A stretch of DNA of 64,000 nucleotides from Arachis hypogaea (Eukaryota; Streptophyta; Magnoliopsida; Fabales; Fabaceae). A model generated the notes under the pieces. The model was not told where the DNA came from. It worked only from the letters and a program-made list of their open reading frames with translations, and made no database searches. Positions 22,163-33,599 of this stretch are shown here, in pieces; positions within the stretch are counted from its first letter, which is position 1; each line of letters begins with the position of its first letter. A program made the position numbers and the translations under genes. The DNA lies in NCBI RefSeq assembly GCF_003086295.3, contig NC_092045.1, positions 94,502,693 through 94,566,692 of the forward strand. The letters are read 5' to 3'.

Positions 22163-22957
22163 TTAGAGACGTGGGTACTTCTTTGATATATATTGACTAA
22201 AAGGCCCTTCTCGCAGGCCATTAATGAGGCCCATGATAGCGGCTTCTGTTGGCAGGTTTTGTATATCTAGGCATGTCTTGTTGAATCTCTCCATGTAGTT
22301 GCGCAAGGTTTCCATTTCTCCTTGTCTGATTCCCAGTAAGCTCGGCGCATGTTTAGCTTTGTCCTTTTGGATGGAGAATCTGGCCAGAAATTTCTTGGCC
22401 ATATCATCGAAACTCGAGATGGATCTAGGAGGGAGGTTGTCGAACCATCTAATTGCTGTTTTTGTTAAAGTAGTTGGAAAGGCTTTGCAACGAACTGCAT
22501 CTGAGGCATCGATGAGATACATTCTGCTCCTGAAGTTGCTAAGATGATGGCTGGGATCCGTAGTGCTATCGTACAAGGTCATGTCTGGGAGTTTAAAGTC
22601 TTTTGGGATTCTTGTCTTCATGATCTCCTTGGTGAATGGATCTTGCTCCTTGCGGGTGCTATCTTCGGGAGTGGATTGGCTGGCTTTACTCTTGACATTG
22701 GCTTCAAGTTTTAGGAGTTTGTTCTCCAATTCCCGGCGTTGCCTTATTTCTCTTTGTAGATCCTTCTCGGCCTCTCGTTGACGTAGAGTGTCTTCCTCAA
22801 GTTGTTTTAACCAATCTTGAAATGCATCCAGGGCTCCCTCGTTTGGGGAGTTCTTATTGTTGATTTGGGGAGTATCTTTTGGTGTGGAGTCCGCATTTTT
22901 ATGCGGCGTTCTTTCTTCTAGATCTGAGGTGTGATCGTTGTCATGATCGTCCGCCAT
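22163..22957 (-). CDS. gag: Element A gag capsid
   Basis: 264 residues from an ATG at 22957. The N-terminal 100 residues are charged, with a coiled coil (about 45-95: EEDTLRQREAEKDLQREIRQ). The Retrotrans_gag domain then includes FRSRMYLIDASDAVRCKAFP, WFDNLPPRSISSFDDMAKKF and a region ending in GLREGPFSQYI. The start lies only 40 bp from the LTR and 21 bp past the primer site, so the leader is nearly absent. A frameshift just after its end (about 22130-22160) separates it from the nucleocapsid-protease frame. Confidence 0.85.
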   Translation of the reverse strand: MADDHDNDHTSDLEERTPHKNADSTPKDTPQINNKNSPNEGALDAFQDWLKQLEEDTLRQREAEKDLQREIRQRRELENKLLKLEANVKSKASQSTPEDSTRKEQDPFTKEIMKTRIPKDFKLPDMTLYDSTTDPSHHLSNFRSRMYLIDASDAVRCKAFPTTLTKTAIRWFDNLPPRSISSFDDMAKKFLARFSIQKDKAKHAPSLLGIRQGEMETLRNYMERFNKTCLDIQNLPTEAAIMGLINGLREGPFSQYISKKYPRL

Positions 22958-22978
22958 GGTAATGGGATGACTTCCAAG

Positions 22979-22996
22979 TCTCCGGCAATGGCGCCA
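22979..22996 (-). other. Element A primer-binding site (tRNA-Asp type)
   Basis: On the minus strand TGGCGCCATTGCCGGAGA, one base after the 5' LTR. It has two mismatches to the tRNA-Asp(GTC) 3'-end complement. Confidence 0.8.
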
Positions 22997-22997
22997 A

Positions 22998-23483
22998 TGT
23001 TCCGAGGGTTACCTGAAACTGTAGGTCGATCTCGGACGAGATCTTCTGTGCTGGTCGGGGGTGTTGTGTCAGACTTGGTGATGATGCTGATCCTTCGTCC
23101 CCGGAGGGTTGGGGGTACCTGCAAGGGACTCCGATGCTTAAGTTAGCAAGGGTATTAAGCAGGTATTGAGTAGAATCAGAGTATGAGTTATACCTGGGTG
23201 CTCCAGTGTATTTATAATGGTGTAGAGTGACCCTTGCAGATAAGATAAGTTAGTTATCTTATCTTTATCTTTATCTTTATCTTTCATGGGAACCGCCCTT
23301 ATCTCTATAGGCTTGGGCTGCCTTTGGATTGGGGTGGTGTTCCTCTATTTGGGCCCTTTATTGGGCTTTCCTGTGATTTGGCTGAGCTCTTTGAGAAGAG
23401 GTCGGGTCATCCTGACCTAGGGAGGTCGGTCGCTTTGTCTGTAGAACATCCCGGGTCGGACAGCTCAACCCAGTGTATGAACA
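22998..23483 (-). repeat. Element A 5' LTR
   Basis: 486 bp, plus-strand ends TGTTCCGAGG and TATGAACA, paired with 12927-13412 at about 97 percent by eye. Followed by the AGTTC duplication at 23484-23488. The minus-strand TATA box is at 23209-23216. Confidence 0.95.
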
Positions 23484-24363
23484 AGTTCTTAATAAGAAAA
23501 ATTCAAATTATTTATATGTGGTGGCAATACTCTTTGTTCTCTGAATGAATGCTTGAACAGTGCATAAATTTGATAGTGAAGTTTATGAATGTTAAATTTA
23601 TTGGCTCTTGAAAGAATGATGAAAAAAGAGAAATATTGTTGATAATCAGAAAAATCATAGAATTGATTCTTGAAGCAAGAGAAAGCAGTGTAAAAAAGAA
23701 AGAGAGAGAGAAAAGAAAAAGAAAAAGCAAGCAGAAAAAGCCAATAACCCTTTAAAACAAAAGGCAAGGGTGAAGAGGATCCAAAGCTTTGAGCATCAAT
23801 GGATTGGAGGGCCTACAAGCATAAAATCCTGGCCTAAGCGGCTGAATCAAGCTGTCCCTAACCATGTGCTTGTGGCATGCAGGTCCAAGTGAAAAACTTG
23901 AGATTGAGTGGTTAAAGTCGTGATCCAACACAAAAAGAGTGTGCTTAAGAACTCTGGACACCTCTGACTGGGGACTTTAGCAAAGCTGAGTCACAATCTG
24001 AAAAGGTTCACTCAGTTATGTGTCTGTGGCATTTATGTATCCGGTGGTAATACTGGAAAACATAATGCTTAGGGTCACGGCAAATACTCATAAAGTAGCT
24101 GTGTTTAAGAATTAACATGCTAAACTAGGAGAATCAATAACACTATTTGCATTCGGAGTTCCTATAGATGCCAGTCATTCAGAACTTCAAAGGATAAATG
24201 GAGATGCCAAAACTATTCAGAAGCAAAAAGCTACTAGTCCCGCTCGTCTAATTAGAATTTGAGCTTCATGTACACTCTGAGATGCTATTGCCTCTTGATT
24301 TTCTTTGGCCTATTTCATTCATCTAGTTGCTTGAGGACAAGTAACAGTTTAAGTTTGGTGTTG
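23484..24363 (+). other. Element E 3' UTR, right of A, with hairpin and polypurine-like tract
   Basis: Non-coding. GTGGTGGCAATACTCTTTG, TGTGTCTGTGGCAT and CCGGTGGTAATACTGGAA blocks reappear in the 3' UTR of element D (about 40835-41215). An A/G-rich low-complexity run lies at about 23697-23735. It ends with GTTGCTTG-AGGA-CAAGTAAC (24326-24345, an 8-bp stem with one G-U pair), then TTTAAGTTTGGTGTTG abutting the LTR. That last tract is the likely plus-strand priming site. Confidence 0.75.
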
Positions 24364-25953
24364 TGATGAGCGGATATTTTATACGCTTTTTGGGGGTATT
24401 TTCATATAGTTTTTAGTAGGGTTTAGCCACTTTTTAGTATATTTTTATTAGTTTTTATGCAAAAATCATATTTCTGGACTTTACTATGAGTTTGTGTGTT
24501 TTTCTATGATTTCAGATATTTTCTGGCTGAAATTGAGGGACCTGAGCAAAAATCTTATTCAGAGGCTGAAAAAGGACTGCAGATGCTGTTGGATTCTGAC
24601 CTCCCTACACTCGAAGTAGATTTTCTGGAGCTACAGAACTCCAAATGGCGCGATCCCAATTGCGTTGGAAAGTAGACATTCAGGGCTTTCCAGAAATATA
24701 TGATAGTTCATACTTTGAGCGAGTTTTGACGATGTAAAATGGCGTCAAAACGCCAGTTCTCTACCCTTTACTGGCGTCAAAACGCCAGAACGGGCATAAA
24801 AGTTGGAGTTAAACGCCCAAACTAGCACCAAAGCTGACGTTTAACTTCAGGAATAGCTTATGCACGTGAAAGCTCCAATGCTCAGCCCAAACACACACCA
24901 AGTGGGCCCCAAAAGTGGATTTCTGCACTACCTATCTTAGTTTACTCATTTTCTGTAAATCTAGGTTACTAGTTGAGTATAAAAACTACCTTTAGAGATT
25001 TATTTGGTACCTCATGACATTTTACATCTAAATTTGTATCTTCTATGGCATGAGTCTCTAAACCCCATGGTTGGGGGTGAGGAGCTTTGCTGTGTCTTGA
25101 TGGATTAATGCAATTACCACTGTTTTCTATTCAATCACGCTTGTTTCCATTCTAAGATATTCATTCGCACTTAAACATGATGAATATGATGATCTGTGAC
25201 ACTCATCACCATTCTCAACTTATGAACGTGTGCTTGACAACCACCTCCATTCTATCTTAGATTGAATGTGTAGCTCTTGGGTTCCTGGTTCACGACTTTG
25301 AGTACCTCTCCTTACAACAGAGTGTTCAAATTCGTGCATCTAGAGTCTTCGTGGTATAAGCTAGGATTATTGGCGGCCATTCCTAGGATCCAGAAATTCT
25401 AAACCTTGTCTGTGGTATTCTAAGTAGGATCTGGGAAGGGATGACTGTGACGAGCTTCAAACTCGCGAGTGTTGGGCGTAGTGACAGACGCAAAAGGATC
25501 ACTAGATTCTATTCCAACATGATCGAGAACCGACATATGATTAGCCGTGCGATGACAGCGCACATGGACCATTTTCACTGAGAGGATGGGAAGTAGCCAT
25601 TGACAACGGTGACACCCTACACACAGCTTGCCATGGAAGGAGCCTTGCGTGCGTGAAGAAGAAGATAGTAGGAAAGCAGAGATTCAGATGACAGAGCATC
25701 TCCAAAACTCCAACCTATTCTCCACTATTGAACCACAAGTACCTTTATTTCATGCTCTTTTATTATATTGCAAACAAAAACCCTTTTCATTATTAATCTC
25801 CTGACTAAGAGTTACAAGGTAACCAAAGCTTGCTTCAAGCCGACAATCTCCGTGGGATCTACCCTTACTCACGTAAGGTATTACTTGAACGACCCAGTGC
25901 ACTTACTGGTTAGCTGTGCGGAATTGCAAGTGTGATTGCAATTTGGTGCACTA
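24364..25953 (+). repeat. Element E 3' LTR (complete)
   Basis: 1590 bp from TGATGAGCGGATA to GTGCACTA (the 5' LTR and element D have GTGCACCA). Contains a TATAAAAA box (24978-24985), GGCGTCAAAACGCC palindromes (about 24738-24790) and the hairpin block at 25851-25913. It matches 3495-4733 over its last 1.24 kb and the D LTR along most of its length. Confidence 0.92.
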
Positions 25954-26611
25954 CTTGTCCACATGCAAGAAAAGAACTATGCACAAAAAGAGTCCTCTAA
26001 ATCAGAACAATTTGAAGAATTTCTTGACATTTTAGTGACTGATGTTATCAAGTGACAGTGGGGTGAACTCCGAATTGTATGAGCATGTATGGATTCCAGT
26101 GCTTGCTAGGTCTACAATTGAAAGTCTTAAAACGTAGGAATTCTATTTGGATGATATTATGGAGATCTCTTTATATATTTTCACCTTGAAGATAGCTTTC
26201 CTTTTTCTTTTATTGGGTGCTTTGCACCTTAACCATAGCCATGACTCTAAATATTTTGTCTCAAGTTTTGCTCGACATAGAAATACCACAAGCACTTAAC
26301 TGGGGAACTCTTTGAGTCTGTGCTTCTTTTTATTTGTCCCAGTCAATGGTGCTCAGAGCCTTTGGCTTCTCTTTTATCGGATTGTTTATACTTTGCTTTG
26401 ACTCTAAATGTTCAGTCTCACAATTTCCTCGACACAGTCACACCACAAGCACTTAGCTTAAGAAAACAACTATTTGAGCTCTGGTTCTTTTTAACCTTCC
26501 CAGCCATTGGTGCTCAGAGCCTTGAGCCTTGCTCTTTTCTTTTCTTGTTTTCTTTTCTTTTCTTGCTACTTCTTAGTTTTATTGATTTTTGAAAACCTTC
26601 ATATTACTTCT
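25954..26611 (-). other. Element F 3' internal end
   Basis: Non-coding. From about 26090 on it matches element C's minus-strand 3' UTR (42700-43200) in order: GGATGATATTATG, GTGCTTTGCACCTT, CACCACAAGCACTTA and GGTGCTCAGAGCCTT. The first bases (CTTGTCCACATGCAAG) resemble the C hairpin region next to its LTR. It breaks at the CTTCT duplication of element B, and the match to C resumes at 46791, which shows that B sits inside F. Confidence 0.75.
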
Positions 26612-27103
26612 TGTTTCAAGGGTTCTCTAAAACTGGGTTTTATTTGGTCCTGGAAGTAAGGTCCAGACTCCTTCTGAGGTAGCGTCCGACTTGTTTTAGA
26701 ATCGAGGTACCGCCATCCGAGTTCCTCGTGAGGGGATGGAGATGGTACCTCCAAAAGACTCTGATGCCTAAGTTAACATGGGTTTAAAACAGGTTTTTTG
26801 TAGATTGGGTTCTGAAATATACCTGAGGATCTCAATGTATTTATAGTAGGAGTAATAACCACCTTAAGAGTAGTTCCACCTTTGAGAGTGGATGGTCGTT
26901 CCCTTTTTCTAGGAAATTCGTTGAGATCTCCCTTCTAGATAAATGGGAGATATCTTAGGAGTTAGTTGTTGATTCAGTCAAGTAGGACTACTATCATTGT
27001 GCCCGACCTCTAGGAGATCGGGTAAAAATAGAAGAGGCCATCATTTAGGTGGGTTTTCTTCCTTTTGGGCCTGGCTTAATATTTTTGGGCTAGGGTATGA
27101 ACA
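26612..27103 (-). repeat. Element B 3' LTR
   Basis: 492 bp; plus-strand ends TGTTTCAAGG and GGTATGAACA. A TATAAATA box is on the minus strand at 26838-26845. Preceded by CTTCT. Confidence 0.92.
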
Positions 27104-27914
27104 GTGTCCCTTCTTGAGTATGAGCTTTTTGTAAGGTTGGGCTCGAGCATTTTGTTGATTTGGGATGTTGACATGTTACATTGGGTAAACCACCTTTTGA
27201 GGACAAGTTGGGTAATCGATGTATTTTTAAAGTTCAAAACATTACCTCTTTTCATCACATACATTCCTTCTTCAGTTACTTTGGTAAACGTGCATGCTAT
27301 TAATGATGAGGGGTGCAAAATGACACTTCATCCTTCTCCTTTCTTCCTTTTTCGCCTTCTTTTCATCTTCTCCTTACTCCATTAACTTTGTAACCTTTGT
27401 TCGTCTTTAAAAATTTCTTTATCTTAAATTTTTATTTGGATGTTCTCATTCGTTCACTAGAAGCTTCATATCGTACGTTGTTTTTGCTGCTTGAAGTGCT
27501 CGTTTTTTGTTGGCATTCTTCTTTCAAGGTTGGTTTTTTTGCCCTTTCTTATTACTCTATTTTTTTGTTCTTTCTTGCCAATTTTATAGGTTCAAAAATT
27601 TGCTTGCTTTCTTTCTTGGATTTCTGAATGGTTGTTATCAGCATTTGGTGGCTTTTGAAAATGGGGTTTAGCCTTGAACACTTTGCGTTATCCTTGGTTT
27701 TTATTTTTTACTGCTGCTGGTGAATCTAAATGTGGTGTTTTCATACCTGTGTTGCTCCCAAATGGTGTCACTTTATTGCATGAAGAGGGTTCCATTTGTG
27801 ATGATATTTTTTGTGTGGAAAAATGTAAGAACTATAATCTTTTAATTATGGCCGAACTTCCCAACTTCTTGTTGTCACGTTTTCTTTGTTGGTTGTATTA
27901 GAGATATAGCTTGT
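27104..27914 (+). other. Element B region upstream of its aORF
   Basis: Non-coding T-rich sequence at the position of A's 13413-14346. No convincing gene is present; apparent frames are low-complexity. Confidence 0.5.
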
Positions 27915-29813
27915 ATGTCTCAGTCAGTTATTCACAACATGTCTTCTAAAGTTCCATCTGACCTTACCTGGGTAGATATATCTGTTCTTACTCTGGTCCA
28001 TGTTATTAATAGAGAGTATTTCGAGGCCTTTCGTAGACATCATAGGTTGTGTAAAAATCGAGAGGATGAACATAGATATGAAATTATTGTCGATGATCCT
28101 AAGGAAAGTGTTTGTTTTCCCCGACTTGATAAGTCAGCGCGTCATTTCATGTATATGTATGACTGCTTTTTTTCAAAGTTATGAGTTATTCTTCCTTTTT
28201 TGATTTTGAATCTGAGGTCCGTAAATTCTGTAATGTTGTCCCTACACAATTGCATCCCAAATCTTGGGGTTTCTTGAAAATATACCAACTTCTATGTCAA
28301 AAGATGGATGTTCGACCATTTCTTAAGGTCTTTTTTTATCTTTTCATCCTTACCAAACCTTTTAGCTCCAAAAAGCTAGCTTGGCTCTCTTTCTGAGCTA
28401 TTTAGGGTAGGAAGATTTTTGCCATCTTTGATGAGTCCTTTCATGACTTTAAAAAATATTTTTTTAAAATCTGAACTATAGAGGGTGTCTGACCTTTCTT
28501 TTTGGATGAAAGGGATGAGCCTCTGTTCCTCCTCTGTACTGGAAAGAGAGTCCAGTGCTTGTTAAGTACAACCTATATGATTTAGATGAGCTTGAAAGGA
28601 GTGTGGTCTGACTGCTCCAAGATTTTTGGGCAAAGCTCCCTATCTAGACACTAAAATGAATTTAAGCAATCCCAACCAGCTTCAGTTCGAGCTAGGTAGC
28701 TTTCTTTTCCATTTTATGGCAATTTTGTCAGAATGGTTTTAGCGAATAACATAGCTCGACTTTTATATCATGCAAAAAAGATGGCTCCCAAATCAGCTGC
28801 TATGAAAATAATTCGGACATCCAGAAAGAACGTTGTGGCTCAAAGCTTACAATTGAAAGAGGGTGCTGAAACAGCTGACTTGGCCTCTCCTTCTAAGTTG
28901 GATTCAGGTGCCTTAGCCTCCCTGAAAAGTACCCGTAATCGGACTCCTTAACCAACCCCTCGTCCTTCTAGCTCGGCGAACCCCAAAGTCTTGACCCCCT
29001 CCTTCTATTACAGAGCCTGACCCTAAGAAACACAAGTCTTCATAATCAGGGAGTATATATGAGCAGGTTTTTTATGCTCTTGCTTGGAGTGAAAAGCACA
29101 TCCTTCCTCACAGCCTCATCAGCATAGATGATGTTGCTATTAAGAGTCATCTTCAGCTCCTTACCCGAGGTGGAGTCTAGACGGCTGACATGTACGCAGC
29201 TTTAGCCAGGGAGTTAGAGAAGACTCCCCTTAATGATATTCAGAGCTCATTGGCTACCTCGTAGATTGAAGTGGCCTCTTTAAGAGAGTCTAAGAAGGAG
29301 TTGAAGGAAGAAAGGGAGTCTGTGCTCTCTGACCTTGGCAAAGCTCGGGCTAAAGTCAAATAGGCAGATGCTACTTTGGCTATATCGGAGGGGTTGAAGA
29401 AGAAAGTCGAGGAGAGTTACACCACGGTCTTTGGGAAAAAACTCGATCTGGTAGATGAGGTCACTAAAGCCTGAGATAAATATGTGGAGCTTGAGGAGAT
29501 TGTAGCCAAAGGTATGGATGAGATGGTCGCAAATCCGAAGGCTCAGTTCTGAGTTATTGCTTCTAAGGCAAACCTCTCCCTCATCAGTTTGGACAATATA
29601 ATGGTGGACAAGAAGATTCGTCCTGGCCCAAATGATGAGGAGGATACTCCTGTGCTCGATCCAAAGACCTCGGGGGGCACAGCTCGGACAAACTTCTCAA
29701 GTTCCCAATCCTCAATCGGGTGGTGAGCCCCTTCCTTCTCCAACTCGCCCAATTCCTGCGGTGTCAAAAAGTTTGGATGTTATTACTAGCAAAAAGTTTC
29801 ATCCTTTGTAATT
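27915..29813 (+). pseudogene. Element B antisense ORF remnant
   Basis: Counterpart of A's aORF. 27915-28184 has FRRHHRLC and MYDCFFSKL. A frameshift leads to 28181-28396 with CNVVPTQLHPKSWGFLKIYQL and FYLFILTKP, the same gypsy-type putative transposon domain. 28733-28951 has the MKIIRTSRKNVVAQ block equivalent to A's second exon. The coiled-coil and VIASKANLSLISLDNIMV-like regions are recognisable to about 29620. Many stops and frameshifts make it non-functional. Its presence in two diverged elements shows that the ORF is an old part of this family. Confidence 0.7.
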
Positions 29814-30537
29814 TTCTAACTTTGGATGGCCTGGCTACTGGGTCTTTTATGAACACTTTAACTTTTATAATAGTTAGTTTTTGAACAACTTTTATTTTGC
29901 TCTAGTTGTAGCTTAAACAACTTTTACTTTTTGTTAGAAACCTTCCTCCACTATTTTAATAGTGGTTTTTTGACATAAATGATTGTGTCGTTTGAAACAT
30001 ATTTCTTTAGTCGATACAGCTATTTTAGTTGAACACAAATTTTTATTATTTCGATGCTATTTTTTCCTAAGTTAGAAAAGACATCGGCGAAGTAGATCAG
30101 TCCTTTCTGGACCTTTTATGTACATGTATTGTTTTTTTCTTTTTGAGCTCCAATTTTGAGTAATCAGACTTTTGCCAAGTTACTTTTACATTTCGTTTTT
30201 CGTCTGACTTATTTTGAGGTCGGTTTACGAACTACTTACATAACTTCTTACATCAATTTGCACCTCCTCGCTTCCTCTTGCCAACCATATAGGCTGGACA
30301 ATGATTTTTGTGATTTTTCGAGCTTAAATCAATGTGTTTGAAATAGGAAAACATGCAGAGAACTTCTTTATTTATTAATAAGAAAAAGGGGTGTACATAA
30401 ATTTGTTTGCTACTAAGGATTTTTTATGATCCTTAGCACTTGCTATGATGCCTCTTAAAACCCCCTTCAGAAAACCCTTTTTTGGAGAAACAATGAAGTC
30501 GGAAAAAAGGGTACACCAGGGAGCAAGGTGCACTTTT
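29814..30537. other. Element B spacer between aORF and integrase
   Basis: Non-coding, AT-rich. No trace of the 107-bp array seen at this place in A, so that array is specific to A or has expanded since the split. Confidence 0.6.
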
Positions 30538-31771
30538 CTAACTATAATACCTTTTTAAGTTACATGTGTGCCATGACCTCGGGAGTTCCTTTCCTTTTAA
30601 GTCAGACACCTTATAGTAACCTTTTCCCAAGACCTCGATAACTATATAGGGTCCCTTCCAATTGGTAGTCAGCTTTCCTTCACCCGACTTCTGAACTTCA
30701 ATGTCATTTTGGATCAATATGAGATCATTCACGGTGAAGCTTCTCTTAATGACTTTCTGGTTGTACCTTAGGGCCATCCTCTATTTCAATGCTTCTTCCT
30801 TTATCCGAGCTTATTCTCAGACTTCTAGAAGGAGGTCAAGTTTTTTTCTTTTGTGCTCAGACATTGATCACTTTATCATAGAATCTAACTCTTAGAGATT
30901 CCTCAGCAATTTTTACAAGAATCATGACCTCTATGCTGTAAGCAAGTCAAAAAGGTAATTCCCCTGTTGTTGAGTGGAGAGTTGTCCGATATACCTACAA
31001 GATCTGAGAAAGTTCGTCTGTCAATGCTCCCTTTGCATCTTGTAGTCGGCATTTTAACCCATCTACTATTACTTTGTTTGTAGCTTCATCTTGTTCGTTG
31101 GCATGAGGATATTCTCCCGATGTGAATTGGTGCTTGATTTTAAGGCTAGCCACCAAGTTTCTAAAGGTTGAGTTAGTAAAATGAGTTTCATTGTTCGTGT
31201 TAATTGAGTGTGGGTCTCCAAACCTTATGACAATGTTCTTATAAAGAAAATGCCAACTTCGTTAAGCTGTGATGGTCGCTAATGGTTTCGCCTCAATCCA
31301 CTTAGTAAAATAATCAATACCCACTATGATATACTTTACTTGTCCTAGAGCTTGTGAAAATGGACTGAGAAGGTCAAGGCCCCATTTTGTGAATGGACAA
31401 GATGAGGTAACGCTAATAAGCTCTTCGGGAAGTGCTACATGGAAGTTGGCATGCTTTTGACAAGGTGAACATTTTTTAGCAAAGTCAATTGCCTCCCTTT
31501 GCAAGGTCGGCCAAAAGAAGCCAGAGCGGATCACTTTCTTGACTAGTGATCGTGCTCCTAAGTAATTTTCACATATGCCATTATGAACTTCTTTTAGGAC
31601 CTCATTAGTCTTGGAGTTCGGGATGCACTTCAATAGAGGTATAGATATCTCTCTTTTGTAGAGGACATTATGAACCAAGGTGTAGTTTTGTGCTTCCCTT
31701 ATCAGCCTCCTTGCTTTCTTTTTATATTCAAGGATGATATCAAATTTAAGATATTCAACTATAGGAATCAT
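30538..31771 (-). pseudogene. pol: Element B integrase, broken
   Basis: 30538-30777 is the C-terminal part (GPYIVIEVLGKGYYKV, ending in HTCNLKRYY). 31262-31771 has the zinc-binding region (EVHNGICENYLGARSL, CSPCQKHANFH) and the first DDE Asp in KWGLDLLSPF. The region between them, which should hold the second Asp and the Glu, is recognisable only in scattered frames. Order and spacing match A's integrase. Confidence 0.82.
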
Positions 31772-32815
31772 CTATCCTGAGCCTTGGTTGGATATGGTTA
31801 TTGTGTCCGAATTGTCTTCTTTCTTCAATACTAATTGTGCATGTAGAGTTTCCTGTATTAGGCTTCTATTGTTATCCTCTGGTTTGGTGCTGGCTAAGTT
31901 AGAGAGAGCATCTGCTCGAAAATTTAGATTTTTAAGTTATATGTCAGACCTCTCTTTCCGAGAATTGTGCTAATTGTTTTTGTGCTTCTTCTAGGTACTT
32001 CTTTATGCTGGCATCTCTGGCTTGATAAATGCCGTTAACCTGGGAAGTTATCACTTGACAATCACAAAACACTATCAATCTTTCTGCCCCAACCTCTTTA
32101 GCAAGCAAGCAAGGCTTCATATTCTGCTTGATTATTAGAAGTAGAAAACTCGAACCTTAGTGATAGATCTATTCCAGTTCCTTCTTCATTTTCTAGGATA
32201 ACCCATGCTCTACTTCCGACTTTGTTGAATGATCCATCTACATACAGGTTCCAGGTTGACGGATTTCCTCGGACTTCAGTGTATTCTACCACAAAGTCGG
32301 GCAACTATTAGGATTTGATGGCTATCCGAGTCTTATATATTATGTCGAACTCGGATAGCTCTATAGCTCATTGTAGCATCATTCCTGCAATGTCTATCTT
32401 CTGTAGAATATACTTCACGGGTTGATTAGTTTGGACCTTAATAGTGTGGGCTTGAAAGTAAGGTCGAAGCCTTCTCGAAGTGATGACAAGGGCATATACG
32501 AACTTTTCTATCTTTTGATAGTTTAGTTCTGCCCCCTGTAACGCTTTATTTACAAAGTAGATGGGTTGTTTTCCGTGTTCATCTTCTTGGACTAGGGCTA
32601 AGGCGATAGCACGACTTGCTAGCTAGGTAGAGGACGAACTCCTCTCCTGGGACAGATCGGGTAAGGATTGGGGGTTGGCCTAGAAATATTTCAAAGTTTT
32701 GGAAGGCTTGTTCACATTCCTGAGTCCATTCAAATTGGCTCCCTTTTTTAAGGATTGAGAACAAAGGTAGAGATTTTAGGAATGGTCCTGCTAAGAACCT
32801 GGACAACACAGCCAA
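31772..32815 (-). pseudogene. pol: Element B dual RNase H remnants
   Basis: 32098-32304 is the archaeal-type RNase H start (WNLYVDGSFNKVGS ... NNQAEYEALLA). 32579-32815 covers the RT connection and the start of the first RNase H (LSRFLAGPFLKSLP, QAFQNFEIFLGQPPIL). The sequence between fits the decayed first RNase H. Numerous stops are present. Confidence 0.78.
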
Positions 32816-33500
32816 CCTCCCATTTAATTGTTGCCCTTCGTTGAGGCAAGTCAGGCTTTTTCATCTCTAATACCGTTGTACACTTATTTGGGTTGGCCTC
32901 AATGCCTCTTTGTGTGAGCATGAAGTCTAAGAACTTCCTAACCTCCACTACAAAAGTGCATTTTGAAAGATTTAACCTCATCTCATGTTTCCTTATTGTA
33001 GAGAATGCCTTAGATAGGTCGGTCAAAAGAGCAAGGTCATCTCGGGTCTTAACGAGCATATTATCCACATATACCTCCATTAATTTTCAAGGTGAGATGA
33101 AAACACCTTATTCATCAGTTGTTGGTATGTAGCTCTAGTATTCTTCAATCCGAAAGGCATTACTACATGACAATAGTTAGCCTTTGGAGTGATGAAAGAA
33201 GTCTTTTTCTGGTCTGATTTATATATTGGAATTTGATTAGTATGCGTCCATAAAGGACAGAGGGTATAGATCCTTGAGACAAGCTTTATTCATCCTCCAT
33301 TTTCCGTTCGGCTTTTTTCGAGAACCACATTAGCCAACCACAAAGGAAATACTTTACCTCTCTTATAAACACGACTTTTAATAAGGCTTGCACCTATTCT
33401 TCCATGGCCTGTGTCCTTTCAGGACCGAGCTTCTACCACTTTTGCTGAACAGGTCGAGAACCTGGATAAATGGCGAGCTTATGAGACATAGGTTCGGGGT
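32748..33500 (-). pseudogene. pol: Element B reverse transcriptase remnant
   Basis: 32748-33080 has MEVYVDNMLVKT, KCTFVVEVRKFLDFMLTQRGIEANPNKC. The catalytic YVDD reads YVDN, which removes one metal-binding Asp. The upstream RT blocks to about 33500 (the PFGLKN and GYNQI regions) are traceable only through several frameshifts. Confidence 0.8.
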
Positions 33501-33599
33501 CTATACCAGTATATCGGAGGCTTTCCAAGCGAAGAGGTTGAAGTTCCTTTGTAAGAGATTAATGAGTTGTACCTTTAAACCTTCCTCCAGGTTGGCCTC

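Larger units (their letters stand above)
12927..23483 (-). mobile_element. Element A: complete Tat-like Ty3/gypsy retrotransposon
   Basis: 10,557 bp with two 486-bp LTRs, exact 5-bp duplication AGTTC (12922-12926 and 23484-23488) and, on the minus strand, primer site, gag, protease, RT, two RNase H domains and integrase. A plus-strand ORF lies between integrase and the 3' LTR. Dual RNase H plus such an antisense ORF is the hallmark of the Tat lineage. The LTRs differ at about 16 positions by eye with no indel, so insertion is fairly recent, yet several stops and frameshifts already break pol. Confidence 0.93.
3495..25953 (+). mobile_element. Element E: Athila-like Ty3/gypsy retrotransposon (split by A)
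   Basis: The order is truncated 5' LTR, tRNA-Asp primer site, leader, gag, protease, RT, RNase H, integrase, 3' UTR with palindromes, downstream ORF (env position), 3' UTR and complete 3' LTR. Without nested element A it is about 11.9 kb. A long ORF after integrase and a DLGAS-type protease are seen in Athila-like gypsy elements. The coding part is in one frame from 5250 to 10607 but carries many stops, so it is not autonomous now. It is inserted in F. The 5' end of its 5' LTR is missing, so no duplication can be read on that side. Confidence 0.85.
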
